Shown: positions 1-5,729 of the stretch, one piece after another | Layout: each line of letters starts with the position of its first letter | Position numbering within the stretch: the stretch's first letter is position 1 | Source of the DNA: Candidatus Shapirobacteria bacterium | GTDB taxonomy: Bacteria > Patescibacteriota > Microgenomatia > UBA12405 | Direction: 5' to 3' | Length of the DNA: 5,770 bases | Assembly (NCBI GenBank): GCA_020056515.1 | Contig: JAGVHP010000020.1 | Location: forward strand, 1 to 5,770 | Program-made: the position numbers and the translations under genes | Notes under the pieces: generated by a model | Database searches by the model: none | What the model saw: only the letters and a program-made list of their open reading frames with translations | Told to the model about the DNA's origin: nothing

Positions 1-2
1 CC

Positions 3-236
3 TGGGGATTTAGGTACCTATGGTGGTATAACAAAATTACGGTGGTCAAGGCAGCTACCCCTGAAGTTCCAATTTACAACGTCTTTGTACCGGCCCCCTT
101 GGGCGACAAAGATAAGGCTCAATATTTTGGCCGTTTCGGACTGGTACGACCCGAGAATAAAGAATATTTAGTTAATCCCAATGATTGCCAAAAAACCGAA
201 TACCAACTGGAACCAATGCTGGGGTATGTAGAGTAA
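3..236 (+). CDS. C-terminal fragment of an unrecognised protein (5' end outside window)
   Basis: The frame is open from the left edge of the window to a TAA stop, giving 78 visible residues, so this is the tail of a longer gene. I do not recognise the family. The visible part opens with an aromatic stretch (WGFRYLWWYN), followed by a polar region containing VFVPAPLGDKDKAQYFGRFG, a single Cys, and an acidic C-terminus ending LGYVE. No transmembrane segment or catalytic motif is evident. A GTG at 42 is in frame, but open coding sequence continues upstream of it with no stop, so I treat it as internal. The stop lies 1 bp from the stop of the convergent glycosyltransferase gene, with no terminator hairpin between them. 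Reality of the gene is likely; its function is unknown. Confidence 0.65.
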   Translation, partial: WGFRYLWWYNKITVVKAATPEVPIYNVFVPAPLGDKDKAQYFGRFGLVRPENKEYLVNPNDCQKTEYQLEPMLGYVE

Positions 237-237
237 A

Positions 238-1722
238 CTATTTTCTAAATCTTTTCTCAAAAGTTACGCCACCGAGACGGGAAGATATAATTAATTTGTC
301 CTGCGAGTATTTTGAGAGCCAGCTGGAAAGTTTGTCGGGGTTTTCAGTGTCGACCTCATAGATTAAATATCGAACAGAAGAGTTGGAGATAAAAGCGGGG
401 CAGAGTTTACTAACCAGATAATCATATGATGTGGGCGTAACCGGCGGAACATAAATGTCTAGAGTACCGACTTCTTTGACGTTTTCCTGACAGGCTTGTC
501 TAACGGCAAAGAGAGAGTTTCCCAGGGTAATATGGGTCGGACCATCAATACCGGCAGAGAGAAAGTTTTTTAGATGGATATAGTTACCGTTTATATAATA
601 AAGAAGGGAAAGGGAGGGTAAGAGAAAAGACAAGGGAAAAGAGAAAGAGTTTAGCAAAACTGAAAAAAGAATTATAAAGGCTGGGAAATAACCCGTGAGA
701 TAATAATCATATAAACGGCCGTAGTTACCAACAAAAAACAATAATAGTACAAGCGGAACAAAGAGCCAAAGAAAAGTTAATTTAAAAAGGGGATTGGACC
801 AAAGTTTTTTGGTTTTGAAAAATAGGGTCAAGAGAAAATATGTTAGCGCCAGAAGGGACCAGTGGGTCAAGTCGGTGTCGAGCTTGGTAAAGAAGACTTG
901 ATAATAAAAACGAAGTCGCTCGATCAAAAATGGGAGACCGGTGACGGTAAATGAACTACCGGAAAGGGAATTTACCTGCCCACTTAAAAAACCGATTAAG
1001 GTCTTGGTGGTAGGAAAGGAGTTTTTAACCTCAAAGGCTAATTGGGGAATTAAAAGAGCTCCAAAAATCAAAATTGACTGAATCCAAAATTCGTAATGAA
1101 TATTTTTTATTATTTTTTTAGATAATAATAAAAAAACAATTAATACCGGAAAAAAGAAAATAGCTGAAGCGGCCTCAAGCTGAAGAGATAGACCCAGAAA
1201 AAGAAATAGGAGGGGTAGATATTTATATTTTTTATAAACGATTATTTTGAGCGTAAAAAGCATAATTATTAAAACAAAGGTGGGGAGAGGTGAGGGATTA
1301 CTAAACCAGCGACTGGAGTGAATCAGGTAACGGCTGAAAGCCCAAAAGACGGCGCCTAAGACGGCAGTACGAGTGTTAAAATATTTTTTTAATAAAAAAT
1401 AGATAAGAGGGATGGATAAGGATTCTATAAATATAATAAACAGGCTGGCAAAGGCAGGATTGCCACGGCCAATAAAGTAGCCGGGAGTAATCAGGTAGTA
1501 CCAAAAAGGACCAAGATAGAGTCCGGCAATACCGGTGGTGGGACCAATGGCCGGAAAGTTTTTTAGCGAAATTATATCAGCGGCAATTTGGGCATCCCGA
1601 CCCTGATCGTAGTAAAAACCTAAAAGATCTCCCTGCCGATAACAACGAAGAAAGAGACCTAAAACCCAAATTAATAAAATCAACCAATTTTGTTTGACAA
1701 ATAAACTAATTTTTTTGACCAT
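238..1722 (-). CDS. GT-C family membrane glycosyltransferase (PMT_2/ArnT-like), third gene of operon
   Basis: This 494-residue protein has about 10-11 hydrophobic segments between residues 10 and 377 and a soluble C-terminal part of about 115 residues. That is the layout of GT-C enzymes, which transfer sugars from polyprenyl-phosphate donors to acceptors at the outer face of the membrane. The first extracytoplasmic loop holds D39-QGR-D43, the expected position of the catalytic acid. It is followed by IGPTTGI (59-65), YLGP (69-72) and a YYLI..P segment ending at P80. The ATG start overlaps the upstream gene by 17 bp, suggesting translational coupling; no Shine-Dalgarno is seen. It is a paralogue of the gene before it, with motifs at the same residue numbers. 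Unlike that paralogue it has QLEAA (181-185) where the other has SHYLA, and YDYY (338-341) where the other has YDHY, so two His residues are absent. Donor sugar and acceptor are unknown. It ends with TAG. Confidence 0.85.
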   Translation of the reverse strand: MVKKISLFVKQNWLILLIWVLGLFLRCYRQGDLLGFYYDQGRDAQIAADIISLKNFPAIGPTTGIAGLYLGPFWYYLITPGYFIGRGNPAFASLFIIFIESLSIPLIYFLLKKYFNTRTAVLGAVFWAFSRYLIHSSRWFSNPSPLPTFVLIIMLFTLKIIVYKKYKYLPLLFLFLGLSLQLEAASAIFFFPVLIVFLLLSKKIIKNIHYEFWIQSILIFGALLIPQLAFEVKNSFPTTKTLIGFLSGQVNSLSGSSFTVTGLPFLIERLRFYYQVFFTKLDTDLTHWSLLALTYFLLTLFFKTKKLWSNPLFKLTFLWLFVPLVLLLFFVGNYGRLYDYYLTGYFPAFIILFSVLLNSFSFPLSFLLPSLSLLYYINGNYIHLKNFLSAGIDGPTHITLGNSLFAVRQACQENVKEVGTLDIYVPPVTPTSYDYLVSKLCPAFISNSSVRYLIYEVDTENPDKLSSWLSKYSQDKLIISSRLGGVTFEKRFRK

Positions 1723-3157
1723 CAGGATTATGAATTAGCCGATAAACCTTGATACCATTGATTTCCCACTGACTATCAATTTTGGCCCATCCGAAGGCGG
1801 CAATCCCCCACTCCGGATTATTGATGGGGGAGCAGTCTATTTGAAACGGCTCACAAATCACAAAAAGCTGTTCGGTAATTTTGTCGCGAAGATGAAAGTA
1901 TTTAGTATTGTTGTCAGCAGTCAAAAAATAGAGATAGCCGGGATCGTAGTTCATTTTAGCCAAAAGGGCAAAATTGAAGGGAAAACCGGCAGAGGATTCA
2001 ACAATGGAGTCGGTTATCGCTTGGGTGGTCTGAAGCTGACGGGGTGGAGGCCAACGGAAGGGATTTTGAACTAAGGACAGAATCACTAGAAAAGTTAAAA
2101 ACAGGCTACCCCAAATTTTACCCAAACGGTTGATGCCAAGACCAATCAGGATGAAAATAACGGGAAAGATAAAGCCAAAATAGTGATCATAGATATGCTG
2201 CTTGTAGAGGGCTAAGCCGGTAAGGCCGCCGAAAAACCAAACTAGACAGAGATAATATTTCCGTTTTTGATCAGGCGAGAACTTATTTTTTAAAAGTAAT
2301 AAGATAAGCAGGGCAAAAAAGATAATTGAGATATAAATACCAATAGCTTCATTTTTACCGGCCAGAAGACGGGTGGAGGCTAAAGAAAAGATCTCCGGGA
2401 GCTTGGGCAGGGCTTTATAGGCCTTTAGGTTGATGGTTGTTTCCCTTTCCGAAAAAAAAGAAATCAGGGCACCGATATTTTGACCCCGATGCTTGATATC
2501 AAAAAGAATTTGGGGGGTAAAAGAGAGAATAAAGATAAATAAAGCTAAAAATATTTTTTTTAGATCGGTTTTTTGGTAATTGGTAGCTAAAAGGTAAAGA
2601 GCTGGAAAAACTAAGAGTAGGGCTAGATAATGGGAGTTGAGACAGAAACTAAAGGCAAGTGAAGCCAGAAAGAAACGCCGGCGAGTTAAAAAGTAGACAA
2701 AAAGCAGGGCGAAAAGAGGCATAATATTAGGATTCCAGGAAAAAGAGCTGTATTTGATAACTACCGGAGATAGGGCAAAAAGCAAGGCAGAAATAAGACT
2801 AACCCGGGGAGAAAACCAGGAAGCGGCGGTTCGATAGAGAAGATAGACGGTAAACACTCCTAAAAGAGCAATAAAAGCAGCCGGTCCCACCGGACTAAAT
2901 AAGGCCAAAAGCAAGGACGGGGCGATAAGGTAGTAATAGTAGGGGCCGAGGTACATGTTACCGATACTGGTTTGGGGGCCGATAAAAAAGAAATTACCGT
3001 GTTTTAATAAATCCCGAACAATGACCACATCCCGGCCCTGATCACCCAAAAATTCCATGTATTCAGGCAGGCAGTAGAAACGGCAAAAAGCGGCGATTAA
3101 AACAACCAGAATTATTTGCCAGTTATTTTTTAGGAAGGGAAATTTAGTTTGAGCCAA
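1706..3157 (-). CDS. GT-C family membrane glycosyltransferase (PMT_2/ArnT-like), second gene of operon
   Basis: This 483-residue integral membrane protein has about 10-11 hydrophobic segments between residues 12 and 365 and a C-terminal soluble domain of about 118 residues. The first extracytoplasmic loop contains GDQGRD with D39 and D43, followed by IGPQTSIGNMYLGP (59-72) and YYYYLIAP (73-80). This is the signature of bacterial PMT_2/ArnT-like enzymes that use a lipid-phosphate sugar donor. WNPN (141-144), SHY (175-177) and YDHYF (323-327) are further motif-like stretches in loops. The start is TTG: a TAG lies two codons upstream, and a later start would remove the first membrane segment, so TTG is favoured. 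It overlaps the GT2 gene by 28 bp, implying coupled translation. The tail carries Cys435 and Cys442 and ends in a strand-like INGIKVYRL. Family assignment is strong; the sugar and acceptor are not deducible. Confidence 0.87.
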   Translation of the reverse strand: MAQTKFPFLKNNWQIILVVLIAAFCRFYCLPEYMEFLGDQGRDVVIVRDLLKHGNFFFIGPQTSIGNMYLGPYYYYLIAPSLLLALFSPVGPAAFIALLGVFTVYLLYRTAASWFSPRVSLISALLFALSPVVIKYSSFSWNPNIMPLFALLFVYFLTRRRFFLASLAFSFCLNSHYLALLLVFPALYLLATNYQKTDLKKIFLALFIFILSFTPQILFDIKHRGQNIGALISFFSERETTINLKAYKALPKLPEIFSLASTRLLAGKNEAIGIYISIIFFALLILLLLKNKFSPDQKRKYYLCLVWFFGGLTGLALYKQHIYDHYFGFIFPVIFILIGLGINRLGKIWGSLFLTFLVILSLVQNPFRWPPPRQLQTTQAITDSIVESSAGFPFNFALLAKMNYDPGYLYFLTADNNTKYFHLRDKITEQLFVICEPFQIDCSPINNPEWGIAAFGWAKIDSQWEINGIKVYRLIHNPDGQKN

Positions 3158-3852
3158 AGTCTAAGTAAATCTTTAAAACCGGCTAAGATGACGCTCAATT
3201 TGGCACCGGTAGCCTCACCGGCCGTCCGGGGGTAATGGAAAACGCCGCACTCCGCTATCTTAAAACCGGCTTTTTTGGCTTTAATTAAAAACTCTGAAGA
3301 GATAAAGGGTCCCCTTTCGGCAACAAGTCGGGGAATGGTGTCAATCACTTTTTTTCTGACTAATTTAAAACCGCAGTCAATATCGCGGACTTTAAGACCG
3401 AAAAGAATAAAAACCGCCAGTTGCCAGAGTTTTGAACCCCAAATTCTAACTAAGGGGACCTTTCTCCCCAGATAATAGCCGATAACCAGATCGGCTTGGG
3501 ATTCTTTTTGAACGTCTAGAAGCTTATTTATGTCCTTAAAATCAAACTGGCCGTCGGCATCAATAAAGCTAATCCAATCATATTTGGCTGTGTAAAAGCC
3601 GCTTTTGAAGGATGCGCCATAACCGCGATTGAGGGGATGAGTGACTATTTTGATATTTTGGGGGTATTTAGTCTGAAGCCTGAGGGCCACTTCCCCAGTT
3701 TTGTCTTTTGAACCATCATTGACAATAATTAATTCCCACTTTGAGGCTGTTTTTATTAATATGGGTAGGGTTTTATTGACGGTTGATTCCAGATTGGCTT
3801 CTTCGTTGTAACAGGGTAAAAAGAGTGAAAGTTCATCGAACAAGTGGGCCAC
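3130..3852 (-). CDS. Family 2 glycosyltransferase, polyprenyl-phosphate monosaccharide synthase-like (DPM1/DPG-synthase type)
   Basis: This 240-residue cytoplasmic GT-A enzyme likely moves a sugar from a nucleotide-sugar onto a polyprenyl phosphate. Motifs seen in order are LPCYNEE (12-18), VNDGS (44-48), NRGYGAS (75-81), DADGQFD (98-104; the DxD metal and nucleotide site is D98/D100), DIDCGFKL (157-164), and a basic YPRTAGEATGA (207-217). The last two blocks are typical of the dolichyl-phosphate-mannose/glucose synthase branch of GT2. The length fits the single-domain form without C-terminal membrane helices; a short hydrophobic stretch lies at about 142-153. The GTG start is supported because only a CTG occurs in frame before the upstream stop. 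It is the first gene of the operon and is followed by two overlapping GT-C enzymes, the class that consumes polyprenyl-phosphate sugars. That makes it the probable donor-making enzyme. Sugar identity is not deducible. Confidence 0.9.
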   Translation of the reverse strand: MAHLFDELSLFLPCYNEEANLESTVNKTLPILIKTASKWELIIVNDGSKDKTGEVALRLQTKYPQNIKIVTHPLNRGYGASFKSGFYTAKYDWISFIDADGQFDFKDINKLLDVQKESQADLVIGYYLGRKVPLVRIWGSKLWQLAVFILFGLKVRDIDCGFKLVRKKVIDTIPRLVAERGPFISSEFLIKAKKAGFKIAECGVFHYPRTAGEATGAKLSVILAGFKDLLRLWLKLNFPS

Positions 3853-3857
3853 AGATG

Positions 3858-3866
3858 AGTATATCA
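3858..3866 (-). promoter_or_regulatory. Extended -10 promoter for the glycosyltransferase operon
   Basis: Read on the minus strand this is TGATATACT, an extended -10 element (TGn followed by TATACT, 5 of 6 to TATAAT). The -35 position at a 17-bp spacing reads TTTTCC and is poor, as is usual for extended -10 promoters. The predicted transcription start, about 7 nt past the element, falls at or within a base or two of the GTG start at 3852-3850. The operon mRNA would therefore be leaderless or nearly so. Supported by sequence match and position only. Confidence 0.5.
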
Positions 3867-3869
3867 GAA

Positions 3870-3880
3870 GGTTGACAACC
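3870..3880. repeat. Palindrome GGTTGACAACC in the divergent promoter region, candidate operator
   Basis: This is a perfect inverted repeat of two 5-bp arms around a single central A. It covers the whole -35 hexamer of the rightward promoter and lies in the -10/-35 spacer of the leftward promoter. A protein bound here could affect both transcription units. At 5 bp per arm it could be chance, and no regulator gene is present in the window. Confidence 0.3.
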
Positions 3881-3899
3881 GGAAAAATTAGGTTATACT
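3872..3899 (+). promoter_or_regulatory. Near-consensus housekeeping promoter for the DUF11 surface-protein gene
   Basis: A perfect -35 hexamer TTGACA (3872-3877) is followed after 16 bp by TATACT (3894-3899), 5 of 6 to the -10 consensus. Transcription should begin near 3906, giving a leader of about 25 nt before the GTG at 3931. The site sits in the only true intergenic gap of the window (78 bp) between divergent genes, which strengthens the call. Confidence 0.75.
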
Positions 3900-3930
3900 A
3901 TCCTCTAATATAAGTTATTTATCAAAGCAG

Positions 3931-4551
3931 GTGGAAAAAATAATTAAACAATTAGGAATCTTTTTAACTGTCGTAGGAGTAAGTATCTATACTTTGTTGT
4001 TACCGAGATACGCATATTCTCAATACTACTCACAAGGAGATGTCAATAAATCTGTTTCAATTGACAAGAAGATCCGGCCTATAAACAGTGATAAATCTGT
4101 TGATAACATCGACAAGGATGAGAAATTATTTACAGAAGGTGACAGTTTAGATTTCTCTTTATTAGTGGAAAACACCGGAAACCAAGAATTACTTGATTTG
4201 AAGGTGACCGATTATTTACCGGCTTATCAAAACATTGTCTTTAATCCGGGTAACTATGGTAAAGAAAACTCAAATATAAATTGGGTGATAGACCGGTTGG
4301 GAGTAGGTGAAAGCAAAGTCTTTACCATCAGAACTAAAATCGGAGCGGTTAAGATTGACTATAGTCAGATGATCACCAACAAAGCCTGTGTTAACAGCAA
4401 TGGTTTATCAGACTGCGATTGGGCTTCGTTTTTCGTAACCGGAAAATCAGTACCCAGCACCGGATCTGAGGGTATTTTGATTCAAAGTGCCATGGCCTTA
4501 AGCGGAGCTGTTTTAGCTTTGGGTTTGAGAAAGAAAACCAGAGGTTATTAA
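3931..4551 (+). CDS. Secreted DUF11-like surface protein with C-terminal PSTG-E sortase-type anchor
   Basis: This 206-residue exported protein begins with a basic N-terminus (MEKIIKQ) and a hydrophobic core (8-24), with a likely signal-peptidase site near A28-Y-S30. A region of about 40-146 resembles a DUF11/CARDB-type beta-sandwich: a SVSIDKKI strand start, then FTEGDSLDFSLLVENTGN, LKVTDYLP, and LGVGESKVFTIRTKI. Cys153 and Cys162 could form a disulfide. The C-terminus is VPSTG (174-178) followed by SEG, a hydrophobic segment (181-199) and the basic tail RKKTRGY, the three-part layout of a sortase sorting signal. GTG is the only usable start, since no ATG, GTG or TTG occurs in frame upstream within the intergenic gap; no Shine-Dalgarno is seen. 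The gene is divergent from the glycosyltransferase operon and overlaps the convergent M23 gene by 4 bp. It is probably a wall- or membrane-anchored structural or adhesive protein; no enzymatic motif is seen. Whether the tail is cleaved by a sortase or stays as a membrane anchor is open. Confidence 0.8.
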   Translation: MEKIIKQLGIFLTVVGVSIYTLLLPRYAYSQYYSQGDVNKSVSIDKKIRPINSDKSVDNIDKDEKLFTEGDSLDFSLLVENTGNQELLDLKVTDYLPAYQNIVFNPGNYGKENSNINWVIDRLGVGESKVFTIRTKIGAVKIDYSQMITNKACVNSNGLSDCDWASFFVTGKSVPSTGSEGILIQSAMALSGAVLALGLRKKTRGY

Positions 4552-5729
4552 AAGTAATTAACGTGAAGATAGAGGGTGCTAAGACTCGGATCATCCTTAT
4601 CCTGAACCCGAACATATTTTAAAGTGCAGGAGCCGGCGTTAATTTTACCCCGATAGAGCTTGCCTTCATGGCTGGAATAGACTTCGGCAGACGAGTTTGA
4701 GGCAATGTCGATACCATTGTGAAAAGAGTAAATCCGGCCAACCCAGGTGTGAGCAATTGACCAGGTTTTGCCATAACCTTGGTTAAAATCAATTCTTTCA
4801 CGAATCGGCCAATCCCATGAACCCGAAGGATTGAAGGCATCACCGTTGGAGTTATCCTGAAAAGTTACCCCACTTTTTAAACGGGAAAAGGGGGATTGGG
4901 CAATGTTGCCGGTTTTGACCATAAAGTGAAGGTGGGTGCCACTGGAGCTGCAGGAAACCCCCTGGATAACACTGGCGATTTTTTCACCTTTGGATACCGT
5001 TTTAACCTCTTCTTCCTGGCCACTGCCAACCAAAATCCGTTCGATGGCCTCCATCTCATTCTGAGCCTGTTTCAACATATTCTGATATCTGGTTTCATCG
5101 TTTCTGGTGGCCAGAAGAAGCGAAGATTTGGCAGACTTTTGATTGTTTAGATCCTTCTTTTGGTTTTGGAGGCTGGCTTCAAGCTTGGTTAGTTCCTGTT
5201 GTTTTTCTGATTTGACCCGTTTTTGAGTGTCCATATTGGATCTGGTGGTTTCCATTTCCAAAAGAGTGTTCTGGATATTGCCCTGAATCAGGGAAAGATA
5301 CTTGTACTGTTCAAAAAATGAATTAAAATTTCCTGATAATAAAATTCCTAAAATAGGAATCTTTTTTTTGAGACGATAGTTTTGATTAACCTGCTTGATG
5401 TAAACGGCAGTAAGATCATTTAGGGAGATGTCGAGTTGTCCGATTTTAGAGGTTAAATCAGATATTTCTTTCTGGAGATTGATAATGAATTGTTCGGTTT
5501 GATGGATTTTTAGTTGAGTTTGGTAGGTTTGAATATCAATAATTTTGATCTGATTGCTAAGGGAAAACTTGGCGTTATTTAAACTTATTAAGGTTTTGTT
5601 AAGAGAATCAAGATAAGCCGGGTATTCGTTGGGATCGGTGCATTTGCCGCCATCACAGACAGCCCGGAGGTTACCGGCTAATAAGAAAAAAAAACAAAAA
5701 AAGACAGGGAGTGTCTTTGACTTTACCAT
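4548..5729 (-). CDS. Secreted coiled-coil protein with M23-type metallopeptidase domain in circularly permuted order
   Basis: This 393-residue protein is probably a peptidoglycan endopeptidase acting outside the membrane. A signal peptide (1-23: basic start, Phe-rich core, AGNLRA) is followed by CDGGKC (25-30). Long Q/K/L/N-rich coiled coil (about 40-235) follows, including a non-coil ILLSGNFNSFFEQYKYLSLI segment (129-148) like the hinge region of PcsB/EnvC-type hydrolase regulators. The M23 part has KGEKIASVIQG (247-257) and GTHLHF with H266 and H268. It then has WDWPI (305-309), NQGYG (316-320), HNGID with H337 and D341, and YLH with H389, four residues before the stop. In ordinary M23 proteins the order is HxxxD, YxH, HxH; here HxH comes first. 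All expected metal and catalytic positions are nevertheless present, so activity is plausible. The ATG is the only start after an upstream in-frame TAG; no Shine-Dalgarno is seen. C260 and C368 might pair. Confidence 0.85.
   Translation of the reverse strand: MVKSKTLPVFFCFFFLLAGNLRAVCDGGKCTDPNEYPAYLDSLNKTLISLNNAKFSLSNQIKIIDIQTYQTQLKIHQTEQFIINLQKEISDLTSKIGQLDISLNDLTAVYIKQVNQNYRLKKKIPILGILLSGNFNSFFEQYKYLSLIQGNIQNTLLEMETTRSNMDTQKRVKSEKQQELTKLEASLQNQKKDLNNQKSAKSSLLLATRNDETRYQNMLKQAQNEMEAIERILVGSGQEEEVKTVSKGEKIASVIQGVSCSSSGTHLHFMVKTGNIAQSPFSRLKSGVTFQDNSNGDAFNPSGSWDWPIRERIDFNQGYGKTWSIAHTWVGRIYSFHNGIDIASNSSAEVYSSHEGKLYRGKINAGSCTLKYVRVQDKDDPSLSTLYLHVNYF

Noticed and set aside
1694..1720. TTGACA on the plus strand at 1694-1699
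   Set aside because: No acceptable -10 element follows at 16-18 bp, and it lies antisense within the N-terminal coding region of the third operon gene.
1841..2074. Open plus-strand frame of 77 codons inside the second glycosyltransferase gene
   Set aside because: It is antisense to a well-supported membrane enzyme, has no family resemblance and no promoter; its composition mirrors the opposite strand.
4541..4562. Possible hairpin GTTATTA/TAATTAAC at the convergent stops
   Set aside because: The pairing is imperfect, has almost no GC and lacks a T-run, so it does not support a terminator call.
4548..4570. M23 gene as a truncated or frameshifted pseudogene, because it stops just after YLH
   Set aside because: The missing C-terminal block is present upstream in the same protein, all active-site residues are intact and the frame is clean, so permutation explains the data better than decay.
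4391..5150. Several open frames of 60-84 codons on both strands overlapping the DUF11 and M23 genes
   Set aside because: All lie in alternative frames of genes with clear motifs and show low-complexity or basic translations typical of shadows.
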